From Chenopodium formosanum (lineage: Eukaryota > Streptophyta > Magnoliopsida > Caryophyllales > Amaranthaceae), in assembly GCA_024500155.1 (NCBI GenBank), contig CM044866.1, forward strand, positions 35,269,501 to 35,333,500: a stretch of DNA of 64,000 nt, read 5' to 3'. A program made the translations under genes and the position numbers. The first letter of the stretch is position 1. Each line of letters begins with the position of its first letter. Under the pieces are notes generated by a model. That model worked only from the letters and a program-made list of their open reading frames with translations, was not told the origin of the DNA and did not search any database. Below, one piece after another: positions 22,285-34,720 of this stretch.

Positions 22285-23509
22285 TCAATGCATGTGTTGT
22301 ATCCATAGAAATTTTTTAAGGACTTTTTCTATGTATGTTGATTGATGCACAAGAATTCCATTCTCTAGGTGCTCTATTTGTAACCCCAAGAAAAAAATTT
22401 TCTTTCCAAGATCTTTCATTTCAAACTCTTTCTTTAAATAATTGACAGTCATCGAAATCTCTGCAGGAGTTGCAATGATATTTAAATCATCAACATACAC
22501 TGCAATTATAACAAATCCTGATCCAAATTTCTTTATGAAAATACATGGGGTAATAGGATCATTCTTATAACCTTCTTTTAAAAAAATACTCACTTACTCG
22601 GTTATACCACATACGCCCAGACAGTTTCAATCTGTAAAGAGATTTGTTCAATTTAATACAAAAATGTTCTCGAGAACTAGAATGTGCAACTTTTGGCAGC
22701 TTAAAACCTTTTGGGAGTTTCATATAAATGTCATTATCCAATTGGCCATATAAATAAGTTTTGACTACATCCATCAAATGTAAGTCAAGTCCTTCTCTTA
22801 TTGCCGGACTAATCAGAAATCTAAAAGTAGTTGCATCCACCACAGGGGAGTATGTCTCCTCATAATCTATACCAGGTCTTTGTGAGAATCCTTGTGCAAC
22901 TAATCATACCTTATATCTTACAACTTCACCCTTTTCATTTCTCTTTTGCACAAAGACCCATTTATATCCTACTGGCTTTACACCTTCAGGTGTACGGACT
23001 ATAAGTCCGAATACTTCTCTTTTTCCAAGAGATTTTAATTCTACTCCAATTGCTTCTTTCCATTTTGGCCAATCATTTCTTTGTCTGCATTCTTCAATGG
23101 ATTTTGGTTCATGATCTTCATTATTATCCATAACATCTAATGCTACATTGCGTGCAAAAACATCATCGACGTCGATTTGATTTTGGTTCCATGTAATTCC
23201 AAACATGATATAATTTCTTGAAATTTCTTCATTATCAGGTACCTGAATTTCTTCTTGTATCATGTCTAAAATCTCTTCTGGAGTTCCATCGGAAATTGTT
23301 TCCTCAACTTGACCATCATCAATCATTGCTCCTTTTCTTTTCCGAGGATTCTTATCTTTGGAACCTATTGGTCTTCCACGTTTCTGACGTGGTTTAGACT
23401 CATTATCAAATTTATTTTGTCCTTTTGAGACATCTATTTTAAATGGAGCATTTACAGTTGGAATATGTGACTTAGTCACTCTTTTTGGGTCAACAAACGA
23501 GTCTAGCAA
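22285..23509 (-). pseudogene. pol: Reverse transcriptase region of Copia 1
   Basis: Three frames in series. 23509-22904 covers the basic linker after integrase (KPRQKRGRPIGSKDKNPRKR) and the RT start (WPKWKEAIGVELKSL, VGYKWVFVQKRNEKGEV). 22843-22565 has LHLMDVVKTYLYGQLDNDIY and the NKSLYRLKLSGRMWY box. 22593-22285 has the catalytic YVDD (AVYVDDLNIIATP). Both catalytic sites still look intact, but two frame breaks (near 22900 and 22590) disable the protein. It is the RNA-dependent DNA polymerase of a Ty1/copia element. Confidence 0.92.
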
Positions 23510-23726
23510 TTGATTTGCTAAACTTTGTAAATGAATTATCTTTTGAACTTCCAGTTCACATTGTTTATTTCGAGGATCAATATAGGATAATGATAATTCA
23601 TTCCATTTAATTTTCTTTTCCAGCTCACTTTTTTCTCCCCCTGATGTTGGGAAAAGTGACTCGTTAAAATGACAATCTGCAAAACGAGTCGTAATAAATT
23701 CCCTGTTGTAGGTTAAAGGTATTTAA

Positions 23727-24392
23727 TTATTGTAGGGATTCAAATCCAACATATGTCCCCAACCTCCTTTGAGGACCCATCTTGGAGCGTTGTGGTGGAG
23801 CTATTGGAACATAAACTGCACATCCAAAAATTCTTTGATGGGAAATATTTGGTTCCTGACCATGAACCAATTGTAATGGAGAGAACTTGTGATAACTTGT
23901 TGGCCTGATGCGAATTAGTGCTGCTGCATGTAATATGGCATGTCCCCATGCATAAATTAGGAGATTAGATTTCATAAGAAATGGTCTAGCAATTAACTGA
24001 AGACGTTTAATTAATGACTCTGCCAGACCATTTTGTGTATGAATATGAGTTATAGGATGTTCAACATTTATCCCAATGAACATGCAATAATTATTGAAAG
24101 CTTGAGATGTATATTCACCAACATTACCAAGACGAATAGTCTTAATAGAAGTATTTGGAAAATGTGCCCGTAACTTAATCAATTAGGAAAGTAATCTCGC
24201 AAACGCCAGGTTACGAGTTGATAACAAGGACACATGTGACCATCTAGTCGATGCATCGATTAAAACCATAAAATATCTAAATGGTCCACATGGGGGATGT
24301 ATGGGCCCACAAATATCTCCTTGTATACGTTCCAAAACACTAGCTACTTGATTCAAAATTAATTTTAGCTTGTGATGGGCGCGAATTATCAA
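23727..24392 (-). pseudogene. pol: Integrase domain of Copia 1
   Basis: 24392-24183 holds ERIQGDICGPIHPPCGPFRY with the first catalytic Asp. 24182-23727 continues with the second site, which should read RLDN but is RLGN (Asp to Gly), and HTQNGLAESL with the catalytic Glu. FGCAVYVPIAPPQR and the C-terminal RLGTYVGFES follow. A stop separates the two parts at 24180. One member of the DDE triad is lost, so integration would fail. Confidence 0.9.
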
Positions 24393-24568
24393 CTTGTCTT
24401 CTGAGCAAGCAACACATGAAAAATTATTTTTCTCATCATTAATGAACCGGGATGGCCTAACCGGTCATGTCAAACAACAAAATTATCCGTAAACATCTGG
24501 TTTACTATAGCATGAGTTTCAATAGTATTGATTTTTGTGTAGTACAAACCGGTGGAGAATGTAGGGAG

Positions 24569-25635
24569 TGTAGACACCTAATTGTGTCTCCCTAAATACC
24601 AAACCCCGTGATTAATATCTTTCACGTCATTGATTATCGAACGAAGAGAAATGTGAAAGAGTCTTGTGGTCCCTCTGTTTCTAATAAAAAAAATAGTTTT
24701 TACTGTTTTCGAAAATGTTTCTTTTCGTACCCTGTTTATGAAAAACATCCACTCCACTTTAGTTTGGTACATGATATAGGTCCGATGACTGTGTAGTTAG
24801 ATGGGGCTTGAAAAGAGCTTTTCAACGATATATTATGAGCCCAATTCCGATGAATAATAAGGAAGTTATGGCCAAAATACTAAACTGGGTCCAAACCGGA
24901 TTTTATGTACAACCTAATGATCAAGTGGAGGGTCCATTAATTATTATTCCTAAAATCATTAGGATTTACTTTAATTTTATATAATAATCTAGAAGGTTCT
25001 TTTAAGTTCTAAAGAGATTAGGATTAATAATTATATTTAATTTGATTTTGAAAAGATAAAGAATTTTATTTGGAATAAAACAAGTTTTTTTAAGGATTAA
25101 ATCTGATTTTAATCAATGATAAGTACGGATTCTAATTAACCCAGTTATATTGGAAAAGGACTCCGTAAGGAATTTTTATCGTAAAGCACCATCGCACTGC
25201 GACAAGCCTATCGCGTCGCGACAGAAGCAGTTTTACTCCGAGTCAAATTCGACTCTTTTCTGATCTTTTCCGGGCAATTTTTCTCTATAAATAGGGGTGT
25301 TATTCCCTGTTTTCAATTCACCAACAATCACCACCTCTCTCTTTTTTCTCTCTAAGTTAAAGCTAATTCTCTCTCTCTCTCTCTCTCTCTTGATTTCCAA
25401 GCCTAGCCTTTTCAAAATACACCATACGTCCATCACGAGATTTAGCTAGACACACCTAGCCAAGCTCGAAGTTGCCTTCACTCTCGACATTAAAGGTTGA
25501 TAATTTCTGAGGGTTTGGTCCCAAATCCCTATTTGAATTATTTAAATTAATTATTTGATTTAATATTTTATTGAAGTTAAAAAGTGCATGATCACAGTGG
25601 GGCTCATGTTTGGGATGCTTGAAATATTCCCTATA
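24569..25635 (+). mobile_element. Solo gypsy LTR B inside Copia 1
   Basis: Starts TGTAGACACCTAATTGTG and ends GAAATATTCCCTATA. GGGAG at 24564-24568 and 25636-25640 is a perfect 5 bp TSD. At 1067 bp it is shorter than copies A, C and D because about 770 bases are missing between TTTTATTGAAG and the closing TGCATGATCACAGTGGGG. It carries its own hairpin cluster (25188-25228) and a TATA box at 25286-25293. It splits the Copia pol between protease and integrase. Confidence 0.93.
25188..25228. promoter_or_regulatory. Hairpin cluster upstream of the LTR B promoter
   Basis: TCGC-act-GCGA and TCGCG-t-CGCGA lie about 60-95 bases upstream of TATAAATA at 25286. Same position as in copies A, C, D and E but different sequence. 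Confidence 0.6.
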
Positions 25636-25682
25636 GGGAGTTTCTCAAAAACATGTTTTGTGCCTAGAGTTATATTCGTGAT

Positions 25683-26018
25683 TTAAAGGAATTCGTTATT
25701 TTCTTCATTGATGGTCTCAATATGATAACCATTGTTGCAAATATCCTTAAAACTTAATAAATTTCTTTGAGACAATGGGGAGTATAAAACATCAATTAAT
25801 TTAGTTTCGGTTCCCCAAGGCAATTTTATGTTGGCTCTTCCTGAGCCTTCGATGATATTTGTACTACCCGATATGGTACTCACATTAATTCTTTTCATCA
25901 TCAAATCAGAGAAATATTTTTTATTTTTAAGTATTGTATGAGTAGTTGCACTGTGAGCAAGACATAATTCTTCACCATTCATAGTAAACTGAATTTGAGT
26001 AGTATCCATATTCTTCAT
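25683..26018 (-). pseudogene. pol: Protease region of Copia 1, active-site Asp lost
   Basis: The frame contains FTMNGEELCLAHSATTHTIL, a flap-like stretch (STISGSTNIIEGSGRANIKL), SQRNLLSFKDI and GYHIETINE, which identify the Copia aspartic protease. The catalytic motif is normally CLADSATTHTIL; here Asp is replaced by His. The enzyme would cut the polyprotein; this copy cannot. Its reading frame is cut off on the integrase side by solo LTR B. Confidence 0.87.
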
Positions 26019-26301
26019 GAAATAAAATATATGTCAAAATATTAAGCATAAAAATAATAATAAATTAAAAAAATAAAATTAAAAAAAACAACCACCCAAA
26101 TAGTAGTTCATAAATTCATAAAGCATATGAAGTCCTTATTACAACCATAGAAAATAAGTTAAAATAAGTTAAGTAAATCACTAGATTAAGTTTAATACTT
26201 AAAACTGACACAAATTAATAGAAATTTAAATATTCCCTTCCGGGGCAGTGAAGAAATCAGCAACTTAAATGAGTTGTATTGCCAAAACCAAAATTATTCC
26301 C

Positions 26302-27230
26302 TTATGGGGAAGTAAGGAAATTAGTAACTTCGAAATGATTTGCATTGCCAAAATCAAAATCACCTTCACCATCTTCAAGAACAAGGTTTGCCTCAACTTT
26401 CTTTCCTTTCTTCATTGATTCTCGGTAAAGTTCAATAAGATGCTTTGGAGTTCTACAAACCCAAGACCAACGGGCTTTTCCTCCACAACGGTAACATATA
26501 TTGTTCTCAGTTTTCTCTTTATCAACTTTATCATCTCTACGTTCCCACTTCAGGTGGGAATGTGAGTTTATGAAATGACCTCCACGACCTCTACCATATC
26601 CACTAAATCCACGCCCACGACCGCGATCACGCCATTGGCCAAGACCGCGACTGCGCCATTGGCCACGACCGCGACCTCTACCTCGACCACTACTGCTGGA
26701 ATGGATTATGTTTTTAGTTTCTTTCCCATTATGGGTTGTCACATTCGCTTCAGGGAATGGAGTAGAGCCAGTAGGACGTGATTCATGATTTTCATTAACA
26801 GCTCGTTATTTTGCTCAGCCACAAGAAGTCAAGATATTAATTCACTAACTGATTTTGAACATTTTGAACATTGTTGGGTTATATTCACTAACTGATTTTT
26901 AATCTTGCAATCTCAAATTCAACCAATCATAACAAGCTCTAAGGAGTATCACTGTTTTTTGGTGGTCTATACCTTTCCTTTAGATTACTCCAAAGGATTT
27001 GTTGGTCTTTCACAGTTAAATATTCATTTGAACCCTTCATAGAGGTGATGGCGAAGGAAAATCATGGCTTTAGCCTTATCTAGAGGTGCTGCCTTATTAG
27101 CCTCTTTAATTGTTTCACCAAACCCTTTAGCATCTAGGTGTATTTCAGCATCTAACACCCATGATAAATAATTCTTTCCGGTAATATCAAGGGCTACAAA
27201 TTCAAGTTTGACAAGGTTCGACATTTTCAC
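26302..27230 (-). pseudogene. gag: Gag of Copia 1, zinc knuckle broken
   Basis: 27230-27024 is the gag N-terminus (KLEFVALDITGKNYLSWVLD, MIFLRHHLYEGFK). 26742-26302 is the C-terminal part: an Arg/Gly-rich RNA-binding stretch with repeated RGRGRG and QWRSRG, then a CCHC-type knuckle CYRCGGKARWSWVC in which the expected His is Arg. A frame break lies between (about 27020-26750). Gag packages the RNA into particles. Confidence 0.88.
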
Positions 27231-27774
27231 TATATAAAATAATGCTCAAAATTAGATCTCATAAAATATCAAACATATACATATCAAAACATAATGGTTA
27301 ATAATAAAAAGCATTAATATGTATTGGCAAAATAAAATTAAGCAGTTCCTCAAAAAAAAAAAAATAAATAAATAAATAAAATAAAATTAAGCATTACTAT
27401 TATAACCAAATGATGCATATATAAAGGCTTAGCTTGCTAATATTAAGATCATATATTAATGGATATGATAATCATATATAGTTCTATACTTAATCAAGCA
27501 AGCAAAATATAATTAGAGACCAAAATACTTATCAATAGTAATGCACGAATCAAAGAAATGAATCAAGCAAGAAAGATGTTGCAGATATATATAGTAGAAA
27601 ATACTAGTGTACTCACAGTTGGTAATCAAATTATGAATTACAATACAATCATTGTATTATAAAGTCTTAACATTCTCTTAGTATATTATATATTTATGAT
27701 AATAATGGTATATCATCACATACTCCACTAATTAAAATAACAAAACAAAAACTATACCGTATACAAAACAAGAA

Positions 27775-27805
<31 letters not shown>
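27231..27805 (-). other. Leader of Copia 1, AT-rich
   Basis: Untranslated sequence between the gag start and nested Copia 2. It ends in a (TA)n run (about 27778-27805), the insertion target of Copia 2. No gene is seen. Confidence 0.6.
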
Positions 27806-27809
<4 letters not shown>

Positions 27810-27991
27810 ATGAAATATTTGTGGATGCATATTATGCTCATGTATTCTCTAGAATAATCTAGGTCTAGGCTTTTATTGTTTTCTATGAAAACCCTAGTTA
27901 TTGTGTATGTATATATATCCCTTAATATATGGAATAATTGGATGATCAATTCTCTCCTCAATTTTTCTCTCATTCTCTTTATTTCACAACA
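27806..27991 (+). repeat. 5' LTR of Copia 2
   Basis: TGTTATGAAATATTTGTGG to TTTCACAACA, 186 bp. Confidence 0.9.
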
Positions 27992-28009
27992 CGTTATCAG
28001 CATCATAAC
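27992..28009 (+). other. Primer-binding site of Copia 2
   Basis: CGTTATCAGCATCATAAC directly follows the LTR. CGTTATCAG also follows the LTR of Copia 1 (34447-34455, - strand), so both elements use the same primer type. Confidence 0.65.
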
Positions 28010-31000
28010 TCTAGATTGATTTCAATAGCAATTTTACAACATCATAAATTGATGGATTTAAAACGACAATCCAAGGTACGCCTAAACTTTGTTATTATCA
28101 AACAATTAGGTGAATAATTTTACATACTTTAAAAGATCGACATGTATATATTTGTTGGATGTATTCTAATTAACAATTTTGATGAAGACTTATTTTGATA
28201 TGGAGTATTGTGGTTGTTATTATTATATTCTACTGTGTTTTTTATATATGGATCTAACATTATGTATTGTGTGATTTGTGTCATATTATTAAGAAAAAAA
28301 AATCTCGCTTTTTCAATTGTCCTTTAATGATGATTGTTTTTATTAATTTGGTTATATATGCTTTCATACTTTATGCCTCTATATAGGATAGGAATTTACA
28401 TAGATATATTTTGCTTCTTGGATTGATAGATTATAGGAATATCATGTAATACGCCCCATGAGAAATCAACCACGGTCAAATTATTTGATTAATATGTGTC
28501 TCATCTATCATAATGAATTTTCGGGCATATTAATTTTTGAGCAAGTTGCGTCTCGTTACGTTTAATATATCTGCCATCAAGTTGAAAAATTGTAGGATGA
28601 TTGATTTTATTTTATTTTAATTTTCAAATCTCCGGTTATGTAAAACTATTTAGATTAATATGGAGTTAATAATGCTTATTATTGCTTTGTGGCCTAAGAA
28701 ATATGCTATTAGTTAATAAGCCATATTGAAGCTGGGATAGGCAAATATCAGACTACTTTTGGTCTAAGAATTTTGCTCTTCTTTTTAGTTAATAAGCCAT
28801 GTTGATATGATTATGTAATCATACGTTACTGTTAGGAATTTAGGATATATTTACCATATATTATTCTATAATTATCATATCTATTGTATATATCTTTAGT
28901 TAATGTATACTTACCATAATACTAGCTGTTAGTTAGTCTTTTAGGATAATCAATATTTATCCCATATATTCAGAGACTCCATTAGCATATTTTGTGCGAA
29001 ACTCCTAGCTTGTATTTTACATTGCTTTATCATTACATCTAATAATTTAAGTGTTGTCGAATGCGAATTATTTGTTGACAAAATTTTGATATAATTCAAC
29101 TTTTTCAAGGTATTATATGTGCCGATTATTTGATACGAATCATAAGTATTTGCGACTGATTTGTGATATTTTAATTCTACTATGATTAAAAATCTTTGCA
29201 CTATTTTTGTAGCGTATATTTATTTTTTTTTTATATGTGGTGTCATAATTAAATTAATTGACCATGTGGATGTTTTAATCTGTTGATAGGAAATTATGTT
29301 GTATAATCAGTAGTTGATTAATGAATTATAATTGTGATGATAAATTGATGAGCAATAATGACTACTAGTCTACTACATGATTTTTAACAAAGTGGGTAAA
29401 GATATATAATGTACTGCTAGTAAAGTAGTAATTTGCAATCTAGTGTAATCTATAATATATTGCATGCATTCTCTAGACGATAAGAGATGAATTATTCAAC
29501 TCTATCCTAATCCTATTGCTAGCCATTCGCTGTAGCTATAAGAATCTATGGGGCATATCTTATTTTCTATTATAGTGTATATCTAGCTATCTTTTGTATT
29601 ATTAGCTTTAATACAGTATATCTAGTCAGACTTGCCATCGCTTGTATTAGAAATAAGTTTCCGTTGATTATTTAAAGTAGTATCATTCCAACTCTTTCAT
29701 GGTATCATATCAGGTTGTATTATACATCTTTCCATTATTCTCGTTTGAGAATTTTTAGATTTTGTTCATGTACATATATTATAATTACAATTGAATTGAA
29801 CTGAGTATCATGATAATATTATTATTTAAGTTGATTGATATAGTATTATAAAATATATTGTCATGATTTTGATGTGTGATTGAATTCAATAGTATTTGAT
29901 GTTATATGTTTACGTAAATTGAATTATTGGAATGATGAATTTATTTTAACATGAAATTCTTTTATATATGGACCTGAAGTTACCTAAATTTATGAAGGCA
30001 ATGGTCAAAGACCCTCAAGAATAATACAATAACATGTATATGACCTAAAAAATAACTAATACTTTCTAAAATATACTGACTAGATTATCCATCATGTTAA
30101 AATATATAAATAAAGTTTTTAAAGAGTTGATGTAGCTTTCTTTTGGTTGAATATTTTTAATAGCAAACTCTATGTGAGATCAAATTCATGAATGATAACT
30201 AACTAGACTCACTAGCTCATTCCCAGATGTGAATGAGAAATTGCATGATTGAAAGAAAACTAATAAGCATGTTTGCATGATGTTCTTTTAATTAATTATA
30301 TTATTCATGAAAAAAAACATTCATAAGAATATCTATTTGAACAAGAAATAGTGTTATGAGTTCAAGAAATTAATCATGACATTATGAGCAACTTACTTAC
30401 AAAATATATTTATTATGCTCATACTTATAAGAGATTAATATAATTGGGCAAGAGTTACGAGTTGAGTTTTTTATAAGAGTAATTTTATTATGCTTGATAC
30501 ATGCATTGGTAAAAGAATTTATGCCTTAAAAGGTGGAATAGATTTAAAGGTTGTTGTATTTATTCCATTATTTTATGTAATCCTTGCACATAAATAATAA
30601 AATATATTGATGGTCAGTTTAATTGGTACATACTTTAACCTAAATATCAACGATTTATATAATAGAAGTGGCCACATGTTAATTAAATATTTTGTAATGA
30701 TACCATCATGAAGATGGATATATGAATAAATGAATAAATGTCATTGATTATATACCAGCTATAAATGCTCCAATGAACCTAAAGAATGCCTGAAGCGTGA
30801 TAGCCCAATGGGTTCCAAAGATAAGAAACTTCAAATAGGAAAAAAGCAATTATTGACAATAATTTGACGAGGTGATACATTTGAATAGATCTCTAGAACA
30901 GATTATATTTATTAATTGATATGTACCATAATTATATAAAATACTCTAGAAGAGTATAAAATGTGCAACAAGGTTAGCATGTATCAACATTATACTCCAG

Positions 31001-33749
31001 CAAAGTTTGAGTTAATATTGGATCAAAGATTATATTAGCTGATTGTCTTGCCAATAGTATAAAGAAACATATGTTAGTGTTCTAATAATACATCGTATTC
31101 ATGGCCATGCATAAAGTACATTTAATAAAGTGATCACTAGTGTTGGAAAACTGACCAGAGTTCAAATTTAGAGAAGTGATTGGATGTGATAATTAAATTA
31201 GGCCATCCGGGTTTAATTATACCCGTTATGGAAACCTGAAGTTTCAGTTGATAATGTGCTGACGCTCTCTCAATGTTGGATATATGAAATGAATTGAAGA
31301 CAAGACATAACATTGAGATTGAACTATATTTGGTTTGTGATCCATAATAATTTATATTGATGAAAATTTCAAGAGTTAATAGGTTTTGATTTCTAATATA
31401 AAAGAGTAATAGGTGACCAGAAGTTCACCAAAATAACCTATATATTACTATCAACTATTAGGTGACTAGAAGCTCACCAAATACATTATTTAAGTCTTTA
31501 AAGATCCAGAAGATCACCATATAGTATAATTACAATCAAGCAAGTGATTTATGTTTGTATAACAATTCTTTTGAATGGGGCTATTATATGTCAGCACATA
31601 AGAAATTGGAAAAGAAGGGAAAAACATACAATTGCACAACACATGTCTCCCCATTAACTTTGTTTCCCAGAAGATATTATGAAAAGGGTAATATTAAATA
31701 CACATGCAATGTAAAGTTAATGAAGAAATGATTCTTCATTGAATTTGTTCTCCAGAAATGAAACTTGTTTAATACAAATCTTCTGAGAAATAAATTTTGA
31801 CTGTGATCCTCCTAATGAAGTGAATTTTATTAATGCAAGTTTGTCTACTAAGTTGGTATATAATAAGACGCCCCTATAAATTAGATATTTTACCAACTTA
31901 GGGGGAGAAGAACAAAATAGCAAAAGTTGGGAAAAAAAAAATTGAATAAATAAAGAATATTTATGATCCCTTTAATGGTAGTTTGAAAAGTTATATTCCA
32001 ACTTTTGTATATATATTATCAAGATATGTTGCACATTTATGATTTGATTTAGTTATGACTCATGTTGCATAGCGTTGAAGATACATTTTGGTCATATTAA
32101 CTATGTGTATACATTGAGATAAAATCTTGCCAATTGTATTTAAATCACTATACCTGAAGTGTCGGTTGTATATGATCGATTTCAAAATAAATATATGTAT
32201 AATAGATATGATATTTGGCAAGATAGTGCAGTTAACACTAATAGTGTAATATTATATAAATACTACAGTGAATGAAATACTCTAAAAGTGGTATAGATAT
32301 CTGAATTATTTTAATAGATGGCCTATGATGTAAGAAAGTTATGGTGGTACCAATAAAAAATGTATTCAGATATCAAAGTAAAATAGCATGCGAAATGTAC
32401 GTTAAAAGAATTTTATAATACCGGTACACAATGGAACCCATGAATAATATGCATATGCATATGCATAATAGAGTGGACTAGTAAATAAGGGATCTGAAAT
32501 ATATGTCCATTTTGATGTTGACATAATGATAATGATCATAAGTTTATCATGGACCAGAAGTCTAATGAAATATGGATTTTAAATCCACACTGTACAATGT
32601 TTTGCATTATTTAGAGTCTTATGTATGTTCATATACATGTGTGAGTCATAGGTTAATGGATTATTCATTGCATATGTCGAAAATTTTTGTTTAGTATGTT
32701 ATCATGTTTACTATATCTCAAATTGCATGCATTAGTTTCCATATAATATTTGTGGTATATATGTAATGTTCATTATATATATAGTAAGGCATATTTACAA
32801 CTTTGATGGAAAATTAGAAAGACATATTTATATTCCAATGAGCTTATAATTATGATGAAATTATATATGATGTTGATCTAATATTATTTATGAATCATGT
32901 AAGAAAAGTTCCCGAAGAACTTATATGCAACGTATGTATAGCCATACAGATTTTATATTTTGCATATTGTAATTATTATCAAACCTTAGTCTATATGACT
33001 ACATCATTGACATCTCACCTTGAAGATTGAGCATATGAAAGTTAGTGAGAATTACTTTTTATATTTGTAAGAGAACTATCATGTCAATTATGAAAATTCT
33101 AAAGAATATCAACGAGATACTTATGCGTGAGATTGTTTTGTTATGGTATAAAAGAACCATGATCAATGTATATAATTACATGTGTTATATTATTAATTCA
33201 TACAAGAATGAAGAACGACATTAATAATAGCATATGTTGCCATATAATTATTAAGAAATATTTGATCAAATAATAATGATCATCAATTTTTATTATTCAT
33301 GGCCTCCAAAAGAAGACATAAAGTATAATGGTTAAGGAAAATTTAAACAAAGATTTCGAATGAAATGTAGACAAACACATGTATTATTATTATAAGTATG
33401 GTGATACGAAGACTCACTTGTTCGTGTGAAGATGTGAAGATTTAGGAGGATTGAAGATCAAGGAATGATATTATTCTACGCCATGTGAGAAGATACTTAA
33501 CTATATTAGATTCATTGCATTAGAAGATCTCAAGCTATACATTTATCAGGGGGAGAAAATACGCACTGCACTCTTTTTCCCTTAACCATGGTTTTGTCCC
33601 ACATTGGGTTTTCCAGGTAAGGTTTTTAATGAGGCAGCAACCCGAGCGTATTACGAAGAATAATGTACTCTTTTTCCTTAATTAGGTTTTTATCCCACAG
33701 GGTTTTTCCTAGTAAGGTTTTAACCAGGCATAGTATTCGATAATGGACA

Positions 33750-33761
33750 TTTAAGGGGGAG
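33750..33761 (+). other. Polypurine tract of Copia 2
   Basis: TTTAAGGGGGAG immediately precedes the right LTR; it is needed for plus-strand DNA priming. Confidence 0.8.
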
Positions 33762-33947
33762 TGTTATAAAATATTTGTGGATGCCCATTATGCCCATGTA
33801 TTCTCTAGAATAATCTAGGTCTAGGATTTTATTGTTCTCCATGAAAACCCTAGTTATTGTGTATGTATATATATCCCTTAATATATGGAATAATTGGATG
33901 ATCAATTCTCTTCTCAATTTTTCTCTCATTCTCTTTATTTCACAATA
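33762..33947 (+). repeat. 3' LTR of Copia 2
   Basis: TGTTATAAAATATTTGTGG to TTTCACAATA, paired with 27806-27991. The terminal CA has mutated to TA. Confidence 0.9.
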
Positions 33948-34455
33948 TATATATATATATGAAAACAAAACATGGATAATCAACAAATTTCTTAATGATT
34001 AACATGGATAATAAGATGAATAAAGATAGCTTATAGATTCATACGAACATGAGACATGATTACAACTGCATATATATGGACTTAAGAAAATAAAACAACA
34101 AATCATAAATATGATTTAGTAAATGGAATTGCAACATCAATACATGGCTAGTAAATTCAATATCACGTGATAGCAATTAGCAAACAAGTAACAAACAAAA
34201 ATGATGTAATTCGGTAGTTCGGCACTAACAAACAAAAGGACCAAAATTTTCATGATTGTGATCAACCAAATCTTTATCCAAGTCAAAACAATCAATTGGA
34301 ATAAAATTTTAATCAATACAAAGTGGAGGCAATTACTCACCTCAATTGGACGAAGTGTATATTTTTCAACTCGGTAAATTAAGGTTGGTGCAACAAGCCA
34401 GCTACCAATAATATTTCCTCCGATTCCCGATAACTAAAGCGATGTACTGATAACG
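33948..34455 (-). other. 5' leader and primer-binding site of Copia 1
   Basis: AT-rich leader. Next to the 5' LTR the - strand reads CGTTATCAGTACATCG (34440-34455), the primer-binding site. No coding sequence is seen. Confidence 0.65.
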
Positions 34456-34720
34456 TGTTATAAAATAAGGAGAAAGGGAGAATAATATTAGAGAGATATA
34501 GATAATTGAATTGTATACATCCATTACATTAGTCCATCTATATATATATATGATGTGAACAATGTAACCTATATGGACAATAAAGATTCCATTCATAAAG
34601 GGGTTACAATGTAGACTAATGGCATACGGGGATTACAAATGAAGTTACAAAAACACTTAAGATAGTCATATTGAAGAGAGAGTTACAAGCTATAATGGGC
34701 ATACATTATTATTTGTAACA
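34456..34720 (-). repeat. 5' LTR of Copia 1
   Basis: TGTTATAAAATAAGG to TTATTTGTAACA, 265 bp, followed by the TSD TATTT. Confidence 0.92.

Larger units (their letters stand above)
27806..33947 (+). mobile_element. Copia LTR retrotransposon 2, nested, coding region decayed
   Basis: LTRs 27806-27991 and 33762-33947 (186 bp each, 9 differences by eye, about 5 percent) lie in + orientation. A primer-binding-like CGTTATCAGCATCATAAC follows the left LTR, and a polypurine tract (TTTAAGGGGGAG) precedes the right one. TATAT flanks both ends, but in a TA microsatellite this is weak evidence for a TSD. The internal 5.8 kb has no open frame above 90 codons. A relic of the GAG-pre-integrase motif (LGHPGLI, about 31200-31220) and the conserved 3' stretch (GCACTGCACTCTTTTTCCC near 33565) show it is a Copia. 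It sits in the leader of Copia 1. Confidence 0.88.
21073..34720 (-). mobile_element. Copia LTR retrotransposon 1 (old, with nested insertions)
   Basis: Two 265 bp LTRs (21073-21337 and 34456-34720) flank gag-protease-integrase-RT-RNase H in Copia order on the - strand. A perfect 5 bp TSD, TATTT, lies at 21068-21072 and 34721-34725. The LTRs differ at roughly 11 percent of positions by eye, so the insertion is old. All coding parts are broken. Nested inside are solo gypsy LTR B (24569-25635, in pol) and Copia 2 (27806-33947, in the leader); without them the element is about 6.4 kb. Confidence 0.93.

Noticed and set aside
26575..26781. Thr-rich frame opposite gag
   Set aside because: Antisense shadow of the Arg/Gly-rich part of the Copia gag.
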